Below, piece by piece: positions 1-4,657 of a stretch of 5,094 nt of DNA (position 1 is the stretch's first letter; each line of letters starts with the position of its first letter). Below the pieces are notes generated by a model. That model was not told the DNA's origin. It made no database searches and was given only the letters and a program-made list of their open reading frames with translations. Made by a program: the position numbers and the translations under genes. Source of the stretch: a bacterium (lineage in GTDB: Bacteria > Zixibacteria > MSB-5A5 > GN15 > FEB-12); the NCBI GenBank assembly GCA_030629485.1, contig DAOVOW010000184.1, positions 1-5,094 of the forward strand, in the 5' to 3' direction.

Positions 1-250
1 CAACCAACGGCAGGCGGCAGACCTCACCCACCAACGATTGGGTCAACTCCAGCCCCCTCGCGATAAGGGGGTGTTTTCTGAGATAGCCCTTCTTGATCAA
101 GGCACTGAGATGCAGTCGGACCCCGTTGGTCGAACTGATGCCAAAACGCTGTCCGATTTCACGGATAGTAGGGGAGAGACCGCGGTCTCGAATCTGCTCC
201 CGAATAAACTCAAACACCGCTCGTTGTTTGTCGGTCAGTTTCTTGTTCAT
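1..250 (-). CDS. lexA: LexA repressor, N-terminal DNA-binding part (cut by window edge)
   Basis: LexA is the SOS repressor: it binds operators as a dimer and is inactivated by RecA-stimulated self-cleavage. Reading leftwards from ATG at 250-248, 83 codons are visible and the frame is still open at position 1. The start of the protein, MNKKLTDKQRAVFEFI, is the usual LexA opening. A winged helix-turn-helix follows at about residues 27-57, with the family signature STNGVRLHLSALIKKGYL (40-57). Residues 79-83 (RLPLV) match the start of the linker that leads to the Ala-Gly cleavage site, which lies outside the window together with the Ser-Lys protease domain. The start is supported by an AGGAAG ribosome site (257-262) six bases upstream. 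The recognition helix reads S-T-N-G-V-R-L-H, where E. coli has S-P-N-A-A-E-E-H, so two contact residues differ. It is divergent from the GYD gene, and a dyad in its promoter suggests autoregulation. The identification is firm. Confidence 0.95.
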   Translation of the reverse strand, partial: MNKKLTDKQRAVFEFIREQIRDRGLSPTIREIGQRFGISSTNGVRLHLSALIKKGYLRKHPLIARGLELTQSLVGEVCRLPLV

Positions 251-287
251 AATCTGCTTCCTGCGACTTGCCGTTTCCTTCGACACC

Positions 288-316
288 ACTATACTGCCCA
301 TTTGAGCAGTTGTCAA
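288..316 (-). promoter_or_regulatory. lexA promoter, TTGACA-17-TATAGT
   Basis: On the minus strand, TTGACA (316-311) and TATAGT (293-288) are separated by exactly 17 bases, a near-consensus sigma70-type promoter. Transcription would start near 281, leaving a leader of about 30 bases before the lexA ATG. No other candidate upstream of lexA is comparable. Confidence 0.85.
293..310. promoter_or_regulatory. Candidate LexA operator (CTGC-N8-GCAG dyad)
   Basis: Plus strand 293-310 reads ACTGCCCA-TT-TGAGCAGT: two 8-bp arms matching at 7 of 8 positions around a 2-bp centre. The core is CTGC-N8-GCAG, the same geometry as the E. coli SOS box CTGT-N8-ACAG but with one changed base per arm. It fills the 17-base spacer of the lexA promoter, so a bound dimer would block RNA polymerase. 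That this is the LexA box is inferred from position and symmetry. It has not been compared with other SOS promoters of the organism. Confidence 0.7.
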
Positions 317-335
317 TTACTTTTGTCGGAATATC

Positions 336-352
336 GGCGAAAAAGTTTCGCC
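336..352. repeat. Perfect 7-bp palindrome in the lexA/GYD divergent spacer
   Basis: GGCGAAA (336-342) and TTTCGCC (346-352) form a perfect inverted repeat around AAG. It lies 19 bp upstream of the lexA -35 box and about 100 bp upstream of the GYD start. No run of T follows on either strand, so it is not a terminator. It may be an operator for a regulator other than LexA, or chance. Confidence 0.5.
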
Positions 353-401
353 TGGGTCGATCCTGTCCTCACTTTTCTGTTGGCGCACGGGAGGGAGGCT
401 G

Positions 402-432
402 TTGTATCTTAGGTTGAGGTACGAGTTATAGT
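402..432 (+). promoter_or_regulatory. Possible weak promoter of the GYD gene
   Basis: TATAGT at 427-432 is a good -10 element, 21 bases before the ATG at 454. The best -35 candidate, TTGTAT (402-407), matches only three of six consensus bases and needs a 19-base spacer. Any promoter here is weak or depends on an activator. Confidence 0.35.
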
Positions 433-453
433 GCAAACAGAAGGACTCGCATT

Positions 454-750
454 ATGAAAACTTTTATTCTAATGACCAAGCTGGCGCCGGAGGCGGCGGC
501 ACGGATGAGCGAGCGTGAGGCGATGGGCCATTCATGGCTCAAACAAGTGACCGAGAAATGTCCGGAAGTGAAATTCATCGCCCACTACGCCCTCCTGGGG
601 AACTATGATTTCATGGCGATTTATGAGGCGCCGGACGAGGAAGTAGCCGCCAAGGTATCGATGATCAGCATGGCCAACGGTGCTTTCATCGCCGAGAGCT
701 GGCAGGCTATTCCGTATCGTCGCCTGGTGGAACTATCCAAGGAGATATAG
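454..750 (+). CDS. GYD-domain protein, 98 aa
   Basis: This is a small soluble protein of the GYD domain family (Pfam PF08734), whose members are about 90-110 residues long and are expected to adopt a dimeric alpha-beta ferredoxin-like fold. Their function is not established. The naming motif appears as GNYD at residues 49-52, inside the typical stretch LLGNYDFMAIYEAPDEE (47-63), followed by the usual small-residue helix and a final strand (AESWQAIPYRRL, 80-91). The length is normal for the family. There is no signal peptide or membrane segment. The ATG at 454 follows AAGGA (441-445) with eight bases between. It is divergent from lexA, and the next plus-strand gene starts 202 bp later, so an operon with it is unlikely. 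The family call is fairly sure. No ligand or reaction can be assigned. Confidence 0.85.
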   Translation: MKTFILMTKLAPEAAARMSEREAMGHSWLKQVTEKCPEVKFIAHYALLGNYDFMAIYEAPDEEVAAKVSMISMANGAFIAESWQAIPYRRLVELSKEI

Positions 751-789
751 GCCCTTGTTGAATGAGCTCACACGATAGTCTAACCAAAC

Positions 790-923
790 CTCAGCCTGAG
801 CGGAGTCGAAGGCGCATACCGGAATCGTAGGTCAGGAGCTCTGTGCTCCTGACAATTGGAATGTCGGCACCTGGCAGCCCACCCGAGATAGTCCGGAGGA
901 CCGCCGAAGGCGGGTTTCGACAC
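790..923. repeat. Hairpin-rich intergenic stretch, likely dispersed repeat
   Basis: Most of the gap between the GYD and membrane-protein genes is built of small inverted repeats: CTCAG-C-CTGAG (790-800), a 9-bp perfect hairpin (831-853), GTCC-GGA-GGAC (891-901) and CCGCC-GAA-GGCGG (901-913). GTCGAA (805-810) and TTCGAC (916-921) sit near the two ends as an inverted pair. The left part, CTGAGCGGAGTCGAAGG, resembles an intergenic repeat that I recall as common in environmental bacterial genomes. That comparison is from memory. No reading frame here looks coding. Confidence 0.5.
831..853. repeat. Perfect 9-bp stem-loop
   Basis: GTCAGGAGC (831-839) and GCTCCTGAC (845-853) pair perfectly around the loop TCTGT. 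No T-run follows in either direction, so it is not a standard intrinsic terminator for the GYD gene. It more likely belongs to the surrounding repeat. Confidence 0.75.
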
Positions 924-952
924 TATTGTAGAAGGGACGAAAGGAACTCAAG

Positions 953-1429
953 ATGACAGACACTGACCGAGCATTCTCGCGTTCCATGATCAAGCTGAGA
1001 GTGCAGTCGGCAGCTTTGCTGATTAGTGCACCGGCCATTTATCTGTATATCGGCAAGATGTTCCACACAAGTGGCCAACTTCTGAATCATGCCGGTTGGA
1101 AAATCGAATTGCTGTTCTACTTAATATTGCTCTATAGCCTGGCACAGTTCCTGGTTCTGCCAGTTATGGAGAGGGCACAATTCAAGATGTATCATCAGAA
1201 GTACAAGCATAAGCGGACCGTTTTCAGGATGGTGGCGGACATTCACACAATGAAGATTGTCCTTCCAGGCGCCGTGTTCATGTTCGGTATGATAGTGCTG
1301 TACATATCAGGTGACTGGTGGCGCCTGATTCCCTTTTATGCCATCGGTATCGTTACTTCGGTCATGTACTGGCCGCGTAAGCAGAGGGTGATGAACACTC
1401 TCGAGCGACTGGAAGCGGAGTCAGCCTGA
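953..1429 (+). CDS. Four-helix membrane protein of unknown function, 158 aa
   Basis: I do not recognise this family. The 158-residue protein has four hydrophobic segments at about residues 17-35, 51-72, 101-119 and 122-140. The first two and last two form hairpins joined by a basic loop (73-100, including HQKYKHKR). The N-terminus (R6, R10, K14, R16), that loop and the C-terminus (RKQR, 142-145) are all positively charged, so by the positive-inside rule both ends and the middle loop should be cytoplasmic. No catalytic motif, cofactor site or cleavable signal peptide is visible. The ATG at 953 follows AAGGA (941-945) with seven bases between, which supports this start. It is followed 85 bp downstream by the flavin reductase gene on the same strand, so co-transcription is possible. 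Membrane topology is well supported; the role is unknown. Confidence 0.85.
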   Translation: MTDTDRAFSRSMIKLRVQSAALLISAPAIYLYIGKMFHTSGQLLNHAGWKIELLFYLILLYSLAQFLVLPVMERAQFKMYHQKYKHKRTVFRMVADIHTMKIVLPGAVFMFGMIVLYISGDWWRLIPFYAIGIVTSVMYWPRKQRVMNTLERLEAESA

Positions 1430-1440
1430 CACTCGGTAGC

Positions 1441-1478
1441 TCACCTAAAGCGAAGCGACAGTTTGGTTCTTGAGGTGA
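1441..1478. repeat. Imperfect inverted repeat before the flavin reductase gene
   Basis: TCACCTAAAG (1441-1450) and CTTGAGGTGA (1469-1478) pair at nine of ten positions across an 18-base loop. The repeat lies in the 85-bp gap, ending 36 bp before the downstream ATG. There is no T-run, so it is not a terminator. It could be an operator, a leader structure or chance. Confidence 0.35.
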
Positions 1479-1514
1479 TGACAGAGACTTAGCAATGAAG
1501 ACGACGGAGGAACT

Positions 1515-2027
1515 ATGAACGAAGAATTCCAGGAAATACCAGTCACCGACATCACCGACAACGTCTTCAAACTGATCGGCTCCGACTGGATGCTGATCAC
1601 GGCGGGCAGTATCAACGAATTCAACACCATGACGGCCAGTTGGGGCGGCATGGGCGTGCTGTGGAACAAGAACATCTGTTGGTGTGTCATAAGGCCGCAT
1701 CGGTACACCTATCGATTCGTTGAGGACTCAGACAGGTTCACGCTGTCGTTTTTCGAAGAAGAGCACCGCAAGATTCTCAAATTCTGTGGTGCCAAGTCCG
1801 GACGTGAGGTCGACAAAATGGCTGCGACCGGATTGACGCCGCTGGCGACCCAGAGCGGCGCGGTGTTCTTTGCTCAGGCGCGGCTGGTGCTGGAGTGCCG
1901 CAAGATCTACATCCACGATCTCGACCCAGCCAACTTCTTGGATCCATCTATTCACGAGGAGTATCCGGACAAAGACTACCACCGGCTGTACCTGGGCGAG
2001 GTGGTCCAGTGCTTGAGTAGGGGATGA
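1515..2027 (+). CDS. Flavin reductase-like FMN-binding split-barrel protein, 170 aa
   Basis: This protein belongs to the flavin reductase-like domain family (Pfam PF01613, the DIM6/NTAB or RutF group). Members are dimeric cytoplasmic split barrels that bind FMN, and many reduce flavin with NAD(P)H. The family pattern is clear: NTMTASWGGMGVLWNK (37-52) is the usual FMN-contacting stretch, RPHRYTYRFVEDSDRFTLSFF (60-80) contains the conserved R-P-x-R-x-T/Y and F-x-L-S-F pattern, and CGAKSGREVDKMAATGLTP (91-108) is the typical SGR-x-x-D-K segment. At 170 residues it is close to the normal single-domain length. The ATG at 1515 follows GGAGG (1506-1510) closely. There is no partner monooxygenase or rubredoxin in view, so the substrate is unknown. 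Some members act as simple FMN-binding redox proteins. It converges on the EF-G-like gene. Family call firm, exact reaction open. Confidence 0.92.
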   Translation: MNEEFQEIPVTDITDNVFKLIGSDWMLITAGSINEFNTMTASWGGMGVLWNKNICWCVIRPHRYTYRFVEDSDRFTLSFFEEEHRKILKFCGAKSGREVDKMAATGLTPLATQSGAVFFAQARLVLECRKIYIHDLDPANFLDPSIHEEYPDKDYHRLYLGEVVQCLSRG

Positions 2028-2064
2028 GGTAGACAGTATTTCGATTGTGGACGGTCAGATATGA

Positions 2065-2097
2065 CAAGAAAAGCCGGACCTCTGAAAAGGCCCGGCT
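2065..2097 (-). terminator. Intrinsic terminator of the EF-G-like gene
   Basis: On the minus strand AGCCGGGCCT (2097-2088) pairs with AGGTCCGGCT (2081-2072) around a 6-base loop, followed by TTTCTTG. The stem starts 42 bases past the TAG of the EF-G-like gene. One pair is G-U in the minus-strand RNA but an A-C mismatch in plus-strand RNA, and the plus side lacks a T-run. It therefore works best for the minus-strand gene. Confidence 0.85.
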
Positions 2098-2138
2098 CGT
2101 GATGTTCGTTATTATCCGGAGACAAAGCGCCGGTGCGT

Positions 2139-4223
2139 CTACCCCTCTTCTTCTTTTTCCCGCTTGGCCGCCTCGATGACTTTCTGAGCGGCATCGTGGG
2201 GCATTTCCTCGTAGCGCGCGAACTCCAGTGAGTACACGCCCTGCCCTTGAGTCATGGAGCGGAGGTCCACTGCGTATTGATACAACTCCGCCTGAGGGAC
2301 AGCCGCTTTCACGATCTGGTTGCGTCCGTCGGGGTCCATGCCGGCGATTTTGCCACGCCGTGAGGAAAGATCACCCATGACATCACCGGTGTAGTCGTCG
2401 GGAACGGTCACCTCTATGTTGTAAATCGGTTCCAGCAGAACCGGCTTGGATTCCATGAAGCCTTCCTTAAAAGCCATCAATCCGGCGATTTTGAAAGCCA
2501 TATCGGATGAGTCGACTTCGTGGAAGGACCCATAATAGAGCGTCACTTTGACATCGACCACCTGTGAACCAGCCAGACCGCCGCGTTGCATCGACTCCAC
2601 GACTCCCTTTTCAACCGCCGGGATGAACTTATTGGGGATGATGCCGCCTTTGATGGCGTCAATGAATTCAAACCCGCCGCCACGCACGTTCGGCTCGATC
2701 CGTATATGCACATCGCCGTACTGGCCTCGTCCACCGCTCTGCTTTTTATGACGATATTGCTTTTCAGCTTTACCACGGACGGTCTCACGATACGGGATCT
2801 TCGGTCGGGCCAACTCCACCTCGACGCCGAAGCGCGACCTGAGTTTCTCCGTCAGCACTTCGATATGCGTCGGGCCCTGACCGTACAACACCTGCTGTCC
2901 GAGAGCCGGGTCCGCCACCAGTTTGAAGGTGGGATCCTCTTCGTGCAACTTATGAAGTCCGGCGCTGATTTTCTCTTCGTCGCCCTTTGACTTGGCCTTG
3001 ATCGCAGCATCCATCACCGGATGTGGAAAGACCACTTCGGGGATCGACAGCCCGGATGCAGACGAGGCCAAACTGTTGCCGGTGTGCGTATTCTTCAGCT
3101 TCACCAGCACTCCGATATCGCCGGCTGGAATCGACGACATATCTGCCCTGGATTTCCCTTGCAGGGTGTAGATTTGCGTGACCCGTTCGCTGGAGCGAGT
3201 CTGCTGATTGGACAGATCCAAACCTGACTTGAGAGTGCCGCAGAAACATCTGATGTAGGACAGGTCTCCGAGATGACTTTCCGATGCAGTCTTGAACACG
3301 TAAGCCAGAGGCCGGCCGGTGGGGTCCGGCTTGATTTCTGATGTTTCCTCGGTACCCGTCTTAACGGCAATCCGAGCGTGAACCTCCTCCGGTGACGGCG
3401 CATACTTGTCGATGAAGTCGAGAAGGAGCATAACCCCCATGTTCCTGGAAGCCGAGCCGCACAGGACAGGGTACGCCTTCCCGGCGATCAGACTCTTCTT
3501 GAAACCGATGGCAAAGTCCGCCTCGGAGAGCGTGCCGTCTTCGAAGAACTTCTCCATGAGAACATCATCACCCTCGGCGGCGACTTCGATAAGCTTTTCG
3601 TGGCCGCTCTGTGCGGCGTCCTTCAGGTCAGCCGGGATATCGGTCTCTTTTGGCTTACCGTCGTCACCAAAGGTGTACGCCTGGTTGGCGATCAGATCAA
3701 CAATCCCCTTGAACCCCTGGGCCTCACCGATAGGCAGTTGCACCGGAACGACACCGGTGCCGAAGGCATCAGTCAAACTGTCGAGATTGGCCTGCCAGGC
3801 GACGTTTTCCATCTCCATCTTGTTCACAAAAAAGATTCGCGTAGCCGGGGCATCTCCGATGGCGCGCCACTGCATTTGGGTGCCCACTTCCACGCCGGAA
3901 GTAGCACTCACGACCATGACCGCGACGTCCGAAACCAATCGACTGCTGAGTAGCTCGCCGACAAAATCCGGATGGCCCGGGCAGTCCAACCAGTTGATCT
4001 TGCCGTTGCGCCAGGGTGTGGCCAGCAGCTTGGTGGCGATCGTGGTTTTCTTGGCGATTTCTGTATCGGTATGGTCCAGGAGGGAGCTGCCCTCGTCGAC
4101 TCGTCCGATGCGGTTGTTGATTCCAGCGTTGAATGCTATAGCGTCGGCAAGACTGGTCTTGCCGCATCCACGTTGCCCGGCCAGGCAGACGTTACGGATT
4201 TTGTCGGTCGTAAATTCCTTCAC
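2139..4223 (-). CDS. fusA2: Elongation factor G-like GTPase (FusA2-type paralogue), 694 aa
   Basis: EF-G family GTPases move tRNA and mRNA through the ribosome or help recycle ribosomes. This one resembles the FusA2/EF-G-like subgroup (as in mycobacterial FusA2) rather than the main str-operon EF-G. The whole five-domain protein is present. G domain: G1 GQRGCGKT (16-23), G3 DCPGH (80-84), G4 NKME (134-137), G5 GSA (256-258). Domain II is at about 303-390, III at 400-475, IV at 478-600 with tip loops SGGRGQYG (496-503) and GSFHEVDSS (565-573, retaining the His equivalent to E. coli His583), and V at 605-685. Switch I reads EIAKKTTIATKL instead of the canonical RGITI, as is common in the subgroup. 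G4 has Glu where Asp is expected. The start is GTG, with GGAGGA five bases upstream. No rpsL, rpsG or tuf is adjacent, which also argues for a paralogue. Family is certain; which ribosomal step it serves is not. Confidence 0.95.
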   Translation of the reverse strand: MKEFTTDKIRNVCLAGQRGCGKTSLADAIAFNAGINNRIGRVDEGSSLLDHTDTEIAKKTTIATKLLATPWRNGKINWLDCPGHPDFVGELLSSRLVSDVAVMVVSATSGVEVGTQMQWRAIGDAPATRIFFVNKMEMENVAWQANLDSLTDAFGTGVVPVQLPIGEAQGFKGIVDLIANQAYTFGDDGKPKETDIPADLKDAAQSGHEKLIEVAAEGDDVLMEKFFEDGTLSEADFAIGFKKSLIAGKAYPVLCGSASRNMGVMLLLDFIDKYAPSPEEVHARIAVKTGTEETSEIKPDPTGRPLAYVFKTASESHLGDLSYIRCFCGTLKSGLDLSNQQTRSSERVTQIYTLQGKSRADMSSIPAGDIGVLVKLKNTHTGNSLASSASGLSIPEVVFPHPVMDAAIKAKSKGDEEKISAGLHKLHEEDPTFKLVADPALGQQVLYGQGPTHIEVLTEKLRSRFGVEVELARPKIPYRETVRGKAEKQYRHKKQSGGRGQYGDVHIRIEPNVRGGGFEFIDAIKGGIIPNKFIPAVEKGVVESMQRGGLAGSQVVDVKVTLYYGSFHEVDSSDMAFKIAGLMAFKEGFMESKPVLLEPIYNIEVTVPDDYTGDVMGDLSSRRGKIAGMDPDGRNQIVKAAVPQAELYQYAVDLRSMTQGQGVYSLEFARYEEMPHDAAQKVIEAAKREKEEEG

Positions 4224-4228
4224 CGGAA

Positions 4229-4234
4229 TCCTCC
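4229..4234 (-). promoter_or_regulatory. Ribosome binding site fixing the GTG start of the EF-G-like gene
   Basis: GGAGGA on the minus strand (4234-4229) lies five bases before the GTG at 4223-4221. This is the strongest Shine-Dalgarno site in the area and supports the GTG start; no in-frame ATG with such a site lies nearby. Confidence 0.8.
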
Positions 4235-4263
4235 AAACAGTCGTTGAATACGCTTTCTAACAG

Positions 4264-4290
4264 GCTCTTACGGCTCCGCCGTATCTGAGC
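4264..4290 (-). promoter_or_regulatory. Leader hairpin of the EF-G-like mRNA
   Basis: In the minus-strand leader, TACGGC (4283-4278) pairs with GCCGTA (4274-4269) around GGA. An outer GCTC/GAGC stem (4290-4287 with 4267-4264) lies beyond a small internal loop. It sits in the roughly 70-base leader, about 30 bases before the ribosome site. No alternative terminator is seen, so it may be an mRNA-stabilising element. A regulatory role is only possible. Confidence 0.5.
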
Positions 4291-4300
4291 CAAGGCCGTA

Positions 4301-4329
4301 ATGATATCAAAATAGCCCCTGGTTGTCAA
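4301..4329 (-). promoter_or_regulatory. Promoter of the EF-G-like gene, TTGACA-17-TATCAT
   Basis: Minus strand TTGACA (4329-4324) and TATCAT (4306-4301) are separated by exactly 17 bases. Transcription would begin near 4294, about 70 bases upstream of the GTG. The perfect -35 box and spacing make this a strong candidate. The MITE-like element begins 60 bp upstream. Confidence 0.8.
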
Positions 4330-4410
4330 ACTGTTTAGACGGTCAAGCGGTCGCTTTTTCCATCCACCATGTGGGCGGCAGACGTCCTGAGGCTGTCCCA
4401 TAAGGTAGTT

Positions 4411-4455
4411 GCGACGGGTCTTGCGCACGGCGGAGCCGAGCGTGTGACCTGTCGC
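4411..4455. repeat. Long imperfect hairpin inside the MITE-like element
   Basis: GCGACGGGTC (4411-4420) pairs with GACCTGTCGC (4446-4455), with one G-T pair. After a T-T mismatch come two further wobble pairs and CGC/GCG (4424-4426 with 4440-4442), an A-A mismatch, then CGGC/GCCG around the loop GGA. About 19 of 21 positions pair over 45 bases. There is no T-run. Confidence 0.75.
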
Positions 4456-4493
4456 TCTTCACTAAGACGTTGTCCGGCATGGCAGCCGACAAT

Positions 4494-4536
4494 CGGCAGT
4501 TCACACCTCCGCCTTCTGCAGAGCCAGGAACTGCCG
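4494..4536. repeat. Second hairpin inside the MITE-like element
   Basis: CGGCAGTTC (4494-4502) and GAACTGCCG (4528-4536) are a perfect 9-bp inverted repeat around a 25-base loop that contains the palindrome TCTGCAGA (4515-4522). A competing short hairpin, GCCGA-CAA-TCGGC (4485-4497), shares its left arm. Confidence 0.65.
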
Positions 4537-4605
4537 GAACATAGACTTGTGGGACAGCCTCTCCTTGCCTGCCCCAATGCGGTTTCGCGACAGCCCGTTT
4601 TTGAC

Positions 4606-4635
4606 GTTGCCCACGCTGTGGCAACAGCCTATATT
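4606..4635 (+). promoter_or_regulatory. Candidate promoter and operator of the NTPase gene
   Basis: TTGCCC (4607-4612) and TATATT (4630-4635) are 17 bases apart. The -35 matches four of six consensus bases and the -10 is good. Transcription would start near 4642, giving a leader of about 15 bases. An inverted repeat GTTGCC (4606-4611) / GGCAAC (4620-4625) overlaps the -35 and spacer, so a bound regulator could block the promoter. Confidence 0.5.
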
Positions 4636-4647
4636 GTCACAACATCT

Positions 4648-4652
4648 GGGAG
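4648..4652 (+). promoter_or_regulatory. Ribosome binding site choosing between two adjacent ATGs
   Basis: GGGAG at 4648-4652 is two bases from the ATG at 4655 but five bases from the ATG at 4658. The second spacing is workable and the first is too short, so 4658 is preferred. Confidence 0.6.
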
Positions 4653-4657
4653 TAATG

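Larger units (their letters stand above)
4389..4561. mobile_element. MITE-like element, 173 bp, with terminal inverted repeats and 4-bp target duplication
   Basis: The ends GAGGCTGTCCCATAAG (4389-4404) and CTTGTGGGACAGCCTC (4546-4561) are inverted repeats: 12 outer bases match perfectly, then one G-T pair, then three more matches. Directly outside both ends is TCCT (4385-4388 and 4562-4565), as expected of a target-site duplication. The inside has no open frame resembling a transposase and carries two strong hairpins (4411-4455 and 4494-4536), so a transcript could fold into a three-way junction. These are the marks of a non-autonomous element mobilised in trans by a related insertion sequence. 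I cannot name the IS family; several use 4-bp duplications. The element separates the divergent EF-G-like and NTPase promoters. A chance 12-bp inverted repeat with a flanking duplication is unlikely, but the element has been seen only once here. Confidence 0.72.

Noticed and set aside
38..412. Plus-strand open frame over the lexA region
   Set aside because: It is antisense to lexA and crosses the lexA promoter and operator.
831..853. Hairpin considered as a terminator for the GYD gene
   Set aside because: No T-run follows on either strand, and it lies about 80 bp past the stop within other small repeats.
3406..4260. A 284-codon plus-strand open frame opposite the EF-G-like gene
   Set aside because: It lies wholly antisense to a clear EF-G coding sequence, its translation shows no family pattern, and the frame is explained by the codon structure of the opposite strand.
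4268..4301. Alternative long-range leader stem as a transcription attenuator
   Set aside because: One arm overlaps the -10 box and lies upstream of the predicted transcription start, so it would not be in the mRNA; no terminator stem with a T-run is present.
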